Below, one piece after another: positions 16,600 to 25,356 of a DNA stretch of 64,000 bases; the first letter of the stretch is position 1, and every line of letters starts with the position of its first letter. A model generated the notes under the pieces. The model did not search any database and had not been told where the DNA came from. It saw nothing but the letters and a program-made list of their open reading frames with translations. Both the position numbers and the translations under genes were made by a program. This stretch comes from Bradyrhizobium sp. RP6 (GTDB taxonomy: Bacteria > Pseudomonadota > Alphaproteobacteria > Rhizobiales > Xanthobacteraceae), in contig NZ_RQIT01000002.1 in assembly GCF_003837805.1 (NCBI RefSeq), forward strand, positions 620,001 to 684,000. Reading direction: 5' to 3'.

Positions 16600-17076
16600 T
16601 TACTCCCCTTCCGTCGTGGTTTCAGCTTCTTCGCGCGGCCGGCGCGGGCCGCGGTCACCGCGGAAGCCACCACCGTCGCGATCGCCGCCACGGAAGCCGC
16701 CTTCACGCTCGCCGCGGAAGCCGCCACCACGGTCGTCACGTTCGCGATCGCGGTCGGCCTTGCGCATCATCGCGGACGGGCCTTCCTCGAGCTCCTCGAC
16801 GCGGACGCTGAGATAGCGGATCACGTCTTCGCTGATGCGCTCCTGGCGCTCGATCTCGGCGATCGCCGCGGACGGCGCGTCGATGTTGAGCAGCACGAAG
16901 TGCGCCTTGCGGTTCTTGTTCATGCGGTAGGTGAGGGAGCGCACGCCCCAATTCTCGGTCTTGGTGACCTTGCCGCCGAGACCTTCGACGATTCCGGTCA
17001 TCTGCGCAGTCAGCTCTTCGACCTGCTGCGGGCTCGCGTCCTGACGCGCGAGAAAAACATGCTCGTAAAGAGGCAT
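16600..17076 (-). CDS. rpsF: 30S ribosomal protein S6 with Arg/Gly-rich tail
   Basis: A 158-residue S6 beginning [15 protein letters not shown], with the ferredoxin-like core ([30 protein letters not shown]). The core ends near residue 105; an unusual tail of about 50 residues follows, rich in Arg, Gly and Asp with repeated GGFRG units, ending in Glu/Thr-rich sequence. The start ATG at 17074-17076 has AAGGAC upstream; the frame's earlier ATG at 17103 is not needed. It is the first gene of the ribosomal operon. Confidence 0.96.
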   Translation of the reverse strand: MPLYEHVFLARQDASPQQVEELTAQMTGIVEGLGGKVTKTENWGVRSLTYRMNKNRKAHFVLLNIDAPSAAIAEIERQERISEDVIRYLSVRVEELEEGPSAMMRKADRDRERDDRGGGFRGEREGGFRGGDRDGGGFRGDRGPRRPREEAETTTEGE

Positions 17077-17417
17077 GGACGTCCTTTCCTCATGTTGGCG
17101 CATCGCCCGGCGTCAAGCCCTTAAGAGACCTTCGGAAAGGACTCTGGGATGAAGCTCAGAAGGCGGAAACACGGGACGACGGGCCGACTGGCCCTGCCAC
17201 ACCAAAATCACGAATGATTTGCTGAGACCGTCCGTTCAGCTCCCGGCCGGGGTCTGCGGATGCGCGCCTTATACGGATTTTGGCCGGCTTTGCAAGTTTT
17301 GGGGCCAAGCCTCGGCCGGATCCCACGCCGGCGAAGCCGGACCATCCTCCCATACCATCATATCCCTTGACCCGTTTGTTTGTCTGTCATACAAACAAAT
17401 CGACGCAGAGGACCTCC
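17077..17417. other. divergent intergenic region (rpsF operon and TetR-desaturase operon)
   Basis: About 340 bases holding the promoters of the ribosomal operon (leftward) and the TetR gene (rightward). The only clear element is the TTTGTTTGT palindrome at 17375-17399. Sequence near 17200-17300 is GC-rich with no plausible gene. Confidence 0.5.
17375..17399. promoter_or_regulatory. TetR operator palindrome TTTGTTTGT-N7-ACAAACAAA
   Basis: A perfect nine-base inverted repeat with a seven-base spacer, ending 18 bases before the TetR start at 17418 and overlapping the expected promoter region. This points to autoregulation of the TetR-desaturase operon. Binding is inferred. Confidence 0.65.
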
Positions 17418-18116
17418 ATGGTAGAGACCTTGGCCCATGAGCCGCTCGAGGGCGACCCCAAGCACGCCGCGCGTGCGACGCGCTCGGCCGGCCGCAAAAT
17501 GCGGTCGCTGCTCCTGGATGCTGCGAGCCCGCTGTTTCGGGAGCGCGGGCTGTCCGGCACGGCTATCACCGACATTGCGGCCGCCGCGGACGCGTTCCCG
17601 AGCCAGATCACCTATTACTTCCGCACCAAGGAGGCGCTGTTCGTCGAATGCGCCTGCCGCGATCTCTTGTATCTGGCGCGCGCCACCGAGCAGGCGGCGC
17701 TGAAGGCGCGCACGCCTGGGGAATACACCCACGCGCTGGCCAAGTCCGTGACGGCGAGCGATTCGGTTGCCTTCTTCGCCGAAGCGCTGACGCTGACGCG
17801 TCGTCGCCAGGATCTCGCGCCCCTCGTGGAGCGCACCATCGAGCGTCTGCACAGCGAGGGTACGCGCGCTTATGCGGGGCAGGTCGAGCGGCACGGCTGG
17901 CGCTCGCTGCGCGCGCCCGACGAAAGCTCGCGGCGGTTCTGGGCCGTCGCCATCGGCGTCATTCTCGAAGGTAACGCCATGGGCCGCTCGCCCGAGGAGC
18001 TCTGTGCCGAGATGCTGCGCGTGCTAGGCGAGCAGGCGAAATCCGCCGACGACACCGGGCGCCTGCGTCTCGTCGAGGAGGCCGGCGCATCCAGCAATTC
18101 GAATGGGGAGGGTTAG
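17418..18116 (+). CDS. TetR/AcrR regulator of the adjacent desaturase
   Basis: A 232-residue TetR regulator. After a polar leader of about 30 residues the DNA-binding domain reads LLLDAASPLFRERGLSGTAITDIAAAAD, then SQITYYFRTKEALFVE. The ATG at 17418 follows AGAGGA; the frame extends further upstream but would pass through the operator. A fatty acid desaturase starts four bases after its stop, so the pair form one operon. I infer a lipid-sensing repressor controlling membrane unsaturation. Confidence 0.88.
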   Translation: MVETLAHEPLEGDPKHAARATRSAGRKMRSLLLDAASPLFRERGLSGTAITDIAAAADAFPSQITYYFRTKEALFVECACRDLLYLARATEQAALKARTPGEYTHALAKSVTASDSVAFFAEALTLTRRRQDLAPLVERTIERLHSEGTRAYAGQVERHGWRSLRAPDESSRRFWAVAIGVILEGNAMGRSPEELCAEMLRVLGEQAKSADDTGRLRLVEEAGASSNSNGEG

Positions 18117-18119
18117 GCC

Positions 18120-19145
18120 ATGACCGCGCTTCGCATGCGTGCCCGCGATTTCCTGACCGACGATCAATTGGCCGATGTGCGCCGGCGCGTGACGTGGAAA
18201 GGCGCTGCGCTGATCGCGCACGCCTGGGCGCTGATATCAGCAGCGATCGCCTTGGTCGCGTGGTGGCCCAATCCGATCACCTACGTCCTCGCCGTCGCCA
18301 TCATCGGCTCGCGCCAACTCGGCCTTGCGATCCTGATGCATGACGGTGCGCATGGCTGCCTGTCCGCCGACGAGAAGACCAATCTGGCACTGAGCCAGTG
18401 GTTCTGCGCCTATCCGCTGTTTGCGGAGACGCGCAGCTACCGGCGCTATCACCTGCAGCATCACGCGCGCACCCAGCACGAGGACGATCCCGATCTCGTG
18501 CTGTCGGCGCCGTTTCCGATCACCAGGCTGAGCTATCGCCGCAAGTTCATTCGCGACATCACTGGGCAGACCGGCTATCAGCAGCGCAAGGCGCAACTGC
18601 TCAACGCGCTCGGGCCAAAGGACTGGTCATGGCGGCAGCGTGCGGCGCATTTCTGGGAGAAGCTCGGCCCGCAATGTGTGGTCAATGCGATCATGTTTGC
18701 CGCGCTCGCCGCGGCTGGTGTGTGGTGGGCCTATCCGCTTCTCTGGCTGGTGCCGCTGCTGACCTGGATGATGGTCATCACCCGCATTCGCAACATTGCA
18801 GAGCACGCCGTCGTCCCCGATAGCAGCGATCCCCTGCGCAATACCCGCACCACGCATGCCAATCTCCTCGAGCGCCTGTTCATCGCGCCGTACTACGTGA
18901 ACTATCACCTCGAGCATCATCTCTTGTTCTACGTGCCCTGCTACAATCTGCCTAAGGTGCATCGCCTCCTCAGTGAGAGCCGATATGCCGGCCGCATGGA
19001 AGTGCAGCCGAATTACGCGGCGGTGCTGCGGCTGGCGACGGCCAGGCCGAACCGCGAGGATCGGCCGGGGCAACTCGTCAACAGTGCGCGCCGCGCGCAG
19101 GCCGGGGCGGACGTCGATGCCAACCAGACCGCCGGCGGGTTCTAA
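18120..19145 (+). CDS. membrane fatty acid desaturase
   Basis: A 341-residue integral membrane di-iron desaturase. Three His boxes are visible: HDGAHG, HLQHHARTQHEDD and HLEHH near the C-terminus, with hydrophobic segments between them. The enzyme should introduce a double bond into acyl lipids; regiospecificity cannot be read from sequence. It follows the TetR gene by three bases and is probably controlled by it. The last 40 residues are polar and variable. Confidence 0.92.
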   Translation: MTALRMRARDFLTDDQLADVRRRVTWKGAALIAHAWALISAAIALVAWWPNPITYVLAVAIIGSRQLGLAILMHDGAHGCLSADEKTNLALSQWFCAYPLFAETRSYRRYHLQHHARTQHEDDPDLVLSAPFPITRLSYRRKFIRDITGQTGYQQRKAQLLNALGPKDWSWRQRAAHFWEKLGPQCVVNAIMFAALAAAGVWWAYPLLWLVPLLTWMMVITRIRNIAEHAVVPDSSDPLRNTRTTHANLLERLFIAPYYVNYHLEHHLLFYVPCYNLPKVHRLLSESRYAGRMEVQPNYAAVLRLATARPNREDRPGQLVNSARRAQAGADVDANQTAGGF

Positions 19146-19190
19146 GGGGCGCATTCCCCGTTGAATGCTGGTCGAAGCTCCCATCTCGGC

Positions 19191-19220
19191 TTGACAGTGC
19201 AGCCCCGGACGGTGTCTACG
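19191..19220 (+). promoter_or_regulatory. possible sigma70 promoter of fabD
   Basis: TTGACA at 19191-19196 and TCTACG at 19215-19220 are separated by 18 bases, about 100 bases before fabD. The -35 is ideal and the -10 weak, so this is a tentative call. Confidence 0.3.
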
Positions 19221-19318
19221 GCCCCCTTTGGAGCATGATCCGGAACCATGGCCCAAGGCCGTGCGTAATCGGCTGCCGGTTCTCGAGAGGGACCATGCCC
19301 GACAAGCAGGGAGCGCCG

Positions 19319-20278
19319 ATGACGGCTGCATTCACATTTCCTGGGCAGGGTTCCCAGGCCCTCGGCATGGGCAAGGCCCTGGCCGACGCCTTTCCGGTGG
19401 CACGCGCCGTGTTCGACGAGGTCGATGCCGCGCTTGGGGAGAAGCTGACGGCCATCATCTGGGAAGGTCCGGCCGAAACCCTTCAACTCACCGAGAACGC
19501 CCAGCCGGCGCTGATGGCGGTATCTGTCGCCACGCTGCGCGTGCTCGAGGCTGAGGCTGGTTTTTCCGTGGGACGAGATGCGGCCTTCGTGGCCGGCCAC
19601 TCCCTTGGTGAATATTCGGCGCTGGCTGCGGCCGGCAGCCTGACCGTTTCGGATACCGCGCGTCTGCTTCGCACGCGCGGTCTCGCAATGCAAAAGGCCG
19701 TCCCGGTCGGCGCCGGTGCGATGGCCGCGCTGCTCGGTCTCGACTACGAAGCCGCCATGGAGGTCGCGGGCGAGGCGGCGCAGGGACAGGTCTGCCAGGC
19801 CGCCAACGACAATGGCGGCGGACAGGTCGTGGTCTCGGGCGACAAGGCCGCGGTCGATCGCGCCGTCGAGATCGCCAAGGCCAAGGGCGCCAAGCGCGCG
19901 ATGCTGCTGCCGGTGTCCGCGCCGTTCCATTGCAAGCTGATGCAGCCGGCTGCGGACGCCATGGCGGACGCCCTGGCCAAGGTCACGATCAAGGCACCGG
20001 CCGCGCCGCTGGTGTCGAACGTGCTGGCGAGCGCCATCACCGATCCCGACGAGATCCGTCGCCGCCTGGTCGAGCAGGTCACCGGCACGGTGCGCTGGCG
20101 CGAGTCGGTTGCTTATATGGCCGGGCAGGGCGTCACCCGCTTCTTCGAGATCGGCGCCGGCAAGGTGCTGACGGGTCTGGTCAAGCGCATTGCGGACGGT
20201 GCCGTCGGCATTGCTGTCGGCGGTCCGAACGATATTGCCGCCGCCAAGGATGCATTGACCGCTGCGAAGCAGGCCTAA
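19319..20278 (+). CDS. fabD: malonyl-CoA:ACP transacylase
   Basis: A 319-residue cytosolic enzyme that loads malonate from CoA onto acyl carrier protein. It begins TAAFTFPGQGSQ (the FPGQGSQ motif); the nucleophile is S95 in GHSLGEYSAL, and the catalytic His lies in SAPFHCKLM. The ATG at 19319 (AGGGAG upstream) gives the family-like start; an in-frame ATG at 19295, also with a good ribosome site, would add eight residues. It is the first gene of the fab cluster; fabG follows after 11 bases. Confidence 0.97.
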   Translation: MTAAFTFPGQGSQALGMGKALADAFPVARAVFDEVDAALGEKLTAIIWEGPAETLQLTENAQPALMAVSVATLRVLEAEAGFSVGRDAAFVAGHSLGEYSALAAAGSLTVSDTARLLRTRGLAMQKAVPVGAGAMAALLGLDYEAAMEVAGEAAQGQVCQAANDNGGGQVVVSGDKAAVDRAVEIAKAKGAKRAMLLPVSAPFHCKLMQPAADAMADALAKVTIKAPAAPLVSNVLASAITDPDEIRRRLVEQVTGTVRWRESVAYMAGQGVTRFFEIGAGKVLTGLVKRIADGAVGIAVGGPNDIAAAKDALTAAKQA

Positions 20279-20289
20279 AGGAGTCATCA

Positions 20290-21027
20290 ATGTTCGATCT
20301 GACTGGCCGAAAGGCGCTCGTCACCGGAGCGACCGGAGGCATCGGCGGCGCGATCGCGCAGGCGCTGCACGCGCAGGGCGCCACCGTCGCGATATCGGGA
20401 ACGCGGAAGGAGGTGCTGGACGAGCTTGCCGGCAAGCTCGGCGAGCGCGTCCATGTGCTTCCATGCAATCTTTCCAAGGCCGATGAGGTCGAGGCGCTGG
20501 TGCCGGCTGCGGAAGCGGCGATGGGTCAGGTCGACATTCTCATCGCCAATGCGGGCATCACGCGCGACAATCTCTTCGTGCAACTCCGTGACGAGGACTG
20601 GGACGAGGTCATCAACGTCAATCTGACCGCGACCTTCCGCCTGGCGCGCGCCGCGACCAAGCTGATGATGCGCAAGCGCTTCGGCCGCATCATCGCCATC
20701 ACCTCCGTGGTCGGGGTCACCGGCAATCCGGGACAGGGCAATTATACTGCGTCGAAGGCAGGCCTGATCGGCATGATCAAGACGCTCGGCGCCGAATACG
20801 CCAAGCGTGGCGTCACCGCGAACTGCATCGCACCCGGCTTCATCAAGACGCCGATGACGGATGCCCTCAACGACAAGCAGCGCGAAGCGATTCTGACCAA
20901 GGTTCCGGCCGCCCGACTGGGGACGCCCGAGGACATCGCAGCGGCCGCGGTCTACCTGAGTTCGAACGAAGCATCCTATGTCACCGGGCAGACCATCCAC
21001 GTCAACGGCGGCATGGCCATGATCTGA
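20290..21027 (+). CDS. fabG: 3-oxoacyl-ACP reductase
   Basis: A 245-residue NADPH-dependent short-chain dehydrogenase of fatty acid elongation. The cofactor motif is TGATGGIGGAIA; the catalytic triad is S139, Y152, K156 (ITSVVG, NYTASKAG). The NAGITRDN motif is intact. AAAGGAG precedes the ATG. A terminator-like hairpin lies at 21039-21059, and acpP has its own leader. Confidence 0.97.
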   Translation: MFDLTGRKALVTGATGGIGGAIAQALHAQGATVAISGTRKEVLDELAGKLGERVHVLPCNLSKADEVEALVPAAEAAMGQVDILIANAGITRDNLFVQLRDEDWDEVINVNLTATFRLARAATKLMMRKRFGRIIAITSVVGVTGNPGQGNYTASKAGLIGMIKTLGAEYAKRGVTANCIAPGFIKTPMTDALNDKQREAILTKVPAARLGTPEDIAAAAVYLSSNEASYVTGQTIHVNGGMAMI

Positions 21028-21337
21028 CGCCTCGTGCCGCACCGCCGTCAAGGCGGTGCCCGATGCGGCAAACGGCCGTTTCCGGAGCGAAATGAGGCTT
21101 GTAGTCAAGGCAATTGAAGTATGATAACCGGACCTTCAACGGATGGGCAAAGAACGCCATTGCAGGTTTTTGAAACCCTGTATATTGGCGATGCGGAGCC
21201 TTTGGCCGTCTTTCGCCGGGGCCTGCATCGGTTAGGATGGGCCAAATCAAGTTCGTAAGCGAAGGCAGTCAAACGACCACGACGGCTCGTATCGTCCCGG
21301 GGGGTCGGGTCTACAGGGAACAACACGAGGTTAAGCA
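21028..21337 (+). other. acpP leader/promoter region
   Basis: About 310 bases between fabG and acpP with a hairpin right after fabG (21039-21059) and no credible gene. acpP needs high expression, so its promoter should lie here; I could not identify -35/-10 boxes with confidence. Confidence 0.45.
21039..21059 (+). terminator. hairpin after fabG
   Basis: GCACCGCC and GGCGGTGC form a perfect eight-base stem with a five-base loop, 12 bases past the fabG stop. There is no T-run. It probably attenuates read-through into acpP. Confidence 0.5.
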
Positions 21338-21577
21338 ATGAGTGACATTGGCGAGCGGGTTAAGAAGATCGTGGTCGAACACCTTGGTGTTGAGCCCGAG
21401 AAGGTTGTCGACAACGCGAGCTTCATCGACGACCTCGGCGCCGACAGTCTGGACACCGTCGAGCTGGTGATGGCGTTCGAAGAGGAATTCGGTTGCGAGA
21501 TTCCGGACGACGCCGCGGAAACGATTCTCACCGTCGGCGATGCCACGAAGTTTCTCGAGAAGAACGCGAAGAGCTAA
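21338..21577 (+). CDS. acpP: acyl carrier protein
   Basis: A 79-residue acidic carrier protein. The 4'-phosphopantetheine attachment serine is S37 in [17 protein letters not shown]. Length and start are standard. It sits between fabG and fabF, as in most alphaproteobacteria, and two hairpins follow it, so it is probably transcribed largely on its own. Confidence 0.99.
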   Translation: MSDIGERVKKIVVEHLGVEPEKVVDNASFIDDLGADSLDTVELVMAFEEEFGCEIPDDAAETILTVGDATKFLEKNAKS

Positions 21578-21590
21578 GCTCTTCTATTTT
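21568..21590 (+). terminator. intrinsic terminator of acpP
   Basis: GAAGAGC and GCTCTTC form a seven-base stem with the TAA stop codon as the loop, followed directly by TATTTT. This is a compact rho-independent terminator overlapping the end of the gene. Confidence 0.75.
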
Positions 21591-21606
21591 CGCGGGGACA
21601 ACATTG

Positions 21607-21646
21607 AAACCGGACGGGCCGCTTCGCAGCGGTCAGCCGGTTTCTT
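21607..21646 (+). terminator. second terminator-like hairpin after acpP
   Basis: Outer arms AAACCGG and CCGGTTT enclose an inner stem CCGCT/AGCGG, followed by CTTGTTATT. With the hairpin at 21568-21590 it makes a tandem terminator before fabF. Confidence 0.6.
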
Positions 21647-21685
21647 GTTATTGGCCGTGAATCTTTCGATGCGGAGTTTTCGGAT

Positions 21686-22951
21686 ATGAGGCGGGTTGTC
21701 GTCACGGGCCTCGGCATGGTCTCGCCACTCGGCTGTGGCGTCGAACCGACCTGGAAGCGCATTCTTAACGGCGAAAGCGGTGCGCGCAGGATCGAGAGCT
21801 TCGATGTCTCCGATCTTCAGACCAAGATCGCCTGTACGGTCGTGCGCGGCGACGGGACCAACGACAGCTTCAATCCCGACAAGTGGATGGAGCCGAAGGA
21901 CCAGCGCAAGGTCGACGACTTCATCATCTTCGGCATGGCCGCGGCCGGCCAGGCGCTCGAGGATGCCAACTGGCATCCCGAGACTGAAGAAGACAAGTGC
22001 GCGACCGGCACCATGATCGGGTCCGGCATCGGCGGCCTCAACGGCATCGCCGAAACCGCCATCCTCCTCAAGGAGCGCGGACCGCGCCGGGTGTCGCCGT
22101 TCTTCATTCCGGGCCGTCTAATCAATCTCGCCTCCGGCTACGTCTCGATCGCGCACGGGCTGAAGGGGCCGAACCATGCCGTGGTCACGGCCTGCTCGAC
22201 CGGCGCGCACGCGGTCGGCGATGCTGCCCGCCTGATCGCACTCGGCGATGCCGATGTGATGGTCGCAGGCGGCGCCGAGTCGCCGATCAGCCGCATCGGC
22301 ATTGCAGGCTTCAATGCCGCGCGTGCGCTCTCGACCGGTTTCAACGAGACGCCCGAGAAGGCCTCGCGTCCCTACGACAAGGACCGCGATGGTTTCGTGA
22401 TGGGCGAGGGCGCCGGCGTCCTCGTGCTGGAAGAGCTCGATCACGCCCGGCGCCGCGGCGCCAGGATCTATGCCGAGGTGATCGGCTATGGCCTGTCGGG
22501 GGACGCCTATCACATCACCTCGCCGTCGCCCGACGGCGACGGCGGCTTCCGCAGCATGTCGGCGGCGCTGAAGCGCGCCGGCCTCACGCCGTCCGATCTC
22601 GACTACATCAACGCGCACGGCACCTCGACGCCGCTCGGCGACGAGATCGAGCTCGGCGCGGTCGAGCGTCTGCTCGGCAATGCCGCCTCCAAGGTTGCGA
22701 TGTCCTCGACCAAGTCGTCGACCGGCCATCTCCTCGGCGCGGCCGGTGCGATCGAAGCGATCTTCGCGATCCTCGCGATTCGCGACAACGTCGTGCCGCC
22801 AACGATCAATCTCGACAATCCCTCGGTCGAGACTGCGATTGATCTCGTGCCGCACAAGTCTAAGGAGCGTGAGGTCAACGTCACGTTATCGAACTCTTTT
22901 GGTTTTGGCGGTACCAATGCGTCGGTGATCTTCCGCCGCTTGGCCAGTTAG
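21686..22951 (+). CDS. fabF: beta-ketoacyl-ACP synthase II
   Basis: A 421-residue condensing enzyme of fatty acid elongation. It begins MRRVVVTGLGMVSPLG; the active-site cysteine is C170 in VTACSTGAHA, and the two catalytic histidines lie in NAHGTSTPLGD and KSSTGHLLGAAG. The C-terminal SNSFGFGGTNAS motif is intact. It is the normal length, downstream of acpP and upstream of mltG. Confidence 0.98.
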   Translation: MRRVVVTGLGMVSPLGCGVEPTWKRILNGESGARRIESFDVSDLQTKIACTVVRGDGTNDSFNPDKWMEPKDQRKVDDFIIFGMAAAGQALEDANWHPETEEDKCATGTMIGSGIGGLNGIAETAILLKERGPRRVSPFFIPGRLINLASGYVSIAHGLKGPNHAVVTACSTGAHAVGDAARLIALGDADVMVAGGAESPISRIGIAGFNAARALSTGFNETPEKASRPYDKDRDGFVMGEGAGVLVLEELDHARRRGARIYAEVIGYGLSGDAYHITSPSPDGDGGFRSMSAALKRAGLTPSDLDYINAHGTSTPLGDEIELGAVERLLGNAASKVAMSSTKSSTGHLLGAAGAIEAIFAILAIRDNVVPPTINLDNPSVETAIDLVPHKSKEREVNVTLSNSFGFGGTNASVIFRRLAS

Positions 22952-23077
22952 TTTGCGTTTGGGACGAAACCACCGTTTTGCCGCATTCGGCGATAGTCAT
23001 GGACGTGGGCGCGTGCATTTTGGCAGGGCAAGCGATTGTCGGGCCGCGATTGAACCGGCAGGATTCAGGTTGTCTCG

Positions 23078-24352
23078 ATGAGTGAAAGGCCGCCCATTTC
23101 ACCCCGGAGTCCGCGGGCCGCGCTCGAGCCCGAGCAGCTCCCGCCGCCGCCCAGGCGATCGGACCGCGCGCGCAATCCGCTCGTGATCGTCGGCAACGCC
23201 ATTATCACTCTTCTGCTGATCACCATGCTCGGCGCCGGCGGCGTCTATTATTACGGCCGCCAGATGCTCGAGGCGCCGGGACCGCTGAAGGACGACAAGA
23301 TCGTCAACATCCCGCAACGCGCGGGCAAGCGTGACATCGCCGAGACGCTGAACCGGGAAGGCGTGACCGACGTCAATCCCTGGGTGTTCATCGCCAGCGT
23401 TGCCGCGTTGAAGGCGAGTTCGGACCTCAAGCCGGGTGAATATTCCTTCCAGAAGAACGCATCGCTGCGCGACGTCATCGCCACCATCGTCGAGGGCAAG
23501 GTGGTGCAGCATTCCGTCACGATTCCGGAAGGCCTGACCTCCGAGCAGATCGTGGCGCGGCTGTCCGACAACGACATTTTCACCGGCAGCGTGCGCGAGC
23601 TGCCGCGCGAAGGCACGCTGTTGCCGGAGACCTACAAATTCCCGCGCGGCACCCCGCGCGAGCAGGTGGTCCAGCGCATGCAGCAGGCGCACAAGCGCGT
23701 GCTGGCCGAGATCTGGGAGCGCCGCAATCCGGACATTCCGGTCAAGACGCCGGAGCAGCTGGTCACGCTGGCGTCCATCATCGAGAAGGAAACCGGCAAG
23801 CCCGACGAGCGCAGCCGCGTCGCCGCGGTGTTCGTCAACCGATTGAAGCAGAGGATCAAGCTGCAATCCGACCCGACGATCATCTATGGCCTCGTCGGCG
23901 GCAAGGGCACGCTGGGCCGCCCGATCAAGCGCAGCGAGATCACGCAGCCTTCGCCCTACAACACCTATGTGATCGACGGCCTGCCGCCGGGCCCGATTTC
24001 CAATCCGGGCCGCGCCTCGCTCGAGGCTGCCGCCAACCCGGCCCGCACCCGCGATCTCTATTTCGTCGCCGACGGCACCGGCGGGCATGCCTTCACCGAA
24101 ACCTACGACGCGCACCAGAAGAACGTTGCGAAACTGCGCGCGATGGAGAAGCAGATTCAGAATGACACGGTCGAGCCGGCCGAGGAGGCGCAGCCGCCGG
24201 CGGCCAGCGCGCCGGCTGCCGCCGACACGCCGACCGCGACCACGCCGGCGCGGCCGAGCCAGCAGAGAAAGCCGCCGGCCACGCGCCCCGCCAATCCCGC
24301 GCCGGCCCGACAGGGCGCGGTGCAGTCCTCGCCGCCGGTGGTCCAGCGCTAG
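23078..24352 (+). CDS. mltG: endolytic murein transglycosylase MltG
   Basis: A 424-residue inner-membrane enzyme thought to cleave nascent glycan strands and end their polymerisation. Order: Pro/Arg-rich cytosolic leader (1-29), one membrane segment about 30-57, LysM-like region, then the YceG catalytic domain with the catalytic glutamate in ASIIEKETGKPDERS and the motifs LQSDPTIIYGL and YNTYVIDGLPPGPISNPG. A Pro/Ala-rich tail of about 65 residues follows. It is located after fabF, as in related genomes. Confidence 0.95.
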   Translation: MSERPPISPRSPRAALEPEQLPPPPRRSDRARNPLVIVGNAIITLLLITMLGAGGVYYYGRQMLEAPGPLKDDKIVNIPQRAGKRDIAETLNREGVTDVNPWVFIASVAALKASSDLKPGEYSFQKNASLRDVIATIVEGKVVQHSVTIPEGLTSEQIVARLSDNDIFTGSVRELPREGTLLPETYKFPRGTPREQVVQRMQQAHKRVLAEIWERRNPDIPVKTPEQLVTLASIIEKETGKPDERSRVAAVFVNRLKQRIKLQSDPTIIYGLVGGKGTLGRPIKRSEITQPSPYNTYVIDGLPPGPISNPGRASLEAAANPARTRDLYFVADGTGGHAFTETYDAHQKNVAKLRAMEKQIQNDTVEPAEEAQPPAASAPAAADTPTATTPARPSQQRKPPATRPANPAPARQGAVQSSPPVVQR

Positions 24353-24465
24353 GCTTGCGGAGCTTGCCTGCGGACATTGCGGATTCCACTTTCCGGCAAA
24401 ATAGTCTTAAGATTCGCGTGGCTTGATAGCCTTGCGAATCCCGTGTTCCTGGAGAATCTGAACCG

Positions 24466-25353
24466 ATGGCGCTGTCGTCCATGACCGGCTTTGCCCGAAG
24501 CCACGGCGCGAGCGGGCCGTACACGTTCGAATGGGAATTGAAATCCGTCAACGCCAAGGGCTTTGACCTCAGGGTGCGGCTGCCGCAGGGGTTCGAGGAG
24601 CTGGAGGCCCATGCCAAGAAGCGCGCCGGTGAGCTTCTGTCGCGCGGAACTGTCTACGCCAATCTCAACGTCAAGCGCACCAATGCGGCCGCCACGGTCC
24701 GCATCAACGAGGACGTGCTCAATGCGGTCCTCAAGGCCGCCGCGCTGATCTCCGGCAAGGTCGACGCGGTGGCGCCGAGCATCGACGGCCTGCTCGCCAT
24801 CAAGGGCGTGGTCGAGATCGCCGAGCCCGAGGGCGACGAGGAGGAGGACAAGGCCGCGCGTGCCGCTGCGGCCGAAGCCTTCGACAAGGCGCTCGCCGAC
24901 CTCGTCGAGATGCGCAGGCGCGAGGGGATTTCGCTCGGGCAGATCCTGACCCAGCGTGTCGACGAGATCGAGCAGCTTGCGAGCAAGGCGGAAGCTGCGC
25001 CGGGCCGCAAGCCGGAGGCGATTAAGGCGAAGCTCGCCGAGCAGATTGCAGCCCTGCTCGACACCTCCGACCGTTTCGATTCCGACCGCCTGATGCAGGA
25101 GGCGATCCTGATCGCGACCAAGGCCGATATCCGCGAGGAGCTCGACCGCATCGCCTCGCACATCGCGCAGGCGCGCGAGCTGATCGGCAAGGGCGGCCCG
25201 ATGGGGCGCAAGCTCGACTTCCTGGCGCAGGAGTTTCACCGCGAGGTCAACACCTGCTGCTCGAAGTCGAACGACATCGAGCTGACCAACAGGGGGCTGG
25301 CCATGAAGAACGTGGTCGAGCAGTTCCGCGAGCAGGTCCAGAATCTGGAGTGA
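24466..25353 (+). CDS. yicC: YicC family protein (putative endoribonuclease)
   Basis: A 295-residue cytosolic protein with the two YicC signatures: the N-terminal MALSSMTGFARSHG plus WELKSVNAKGFDLRVRLP, and the C-terminal GRKLDFLAQEFHREVNTCCSKSND. E. coli YicC has been described as a stress-related RNase; I infer the same here. The gmk ATG begins four bases after its stop, so the two are coupled. Confidence 0.94.
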   Translation: MALSSMTGFARSHGASGPYTFEWELKSVNAKGFDLRVRLPQGFEELEAHAKKRAGELLSRGTVYANLNVKRTNAAATVRINEDVLNAVLKAAALISGKVDAVAPSIDGLLAIKGVVEIAEPEGDEEEDKAARAAAAEAFDKALADLVEMRRREGISLGQILTQRVDEIEQLASKAEAAPGRKPEAIKAKLAEQIAALLDTSDRFDSDRLMQEAILIATKADIREELDRIASHIAQARELIGKGGPMGRKLDFLAQEFHREVNTCCSKSNDIELTNRGLAMKNVVEQFREQVQNLE

Positions 25354-25356
25354 TCG

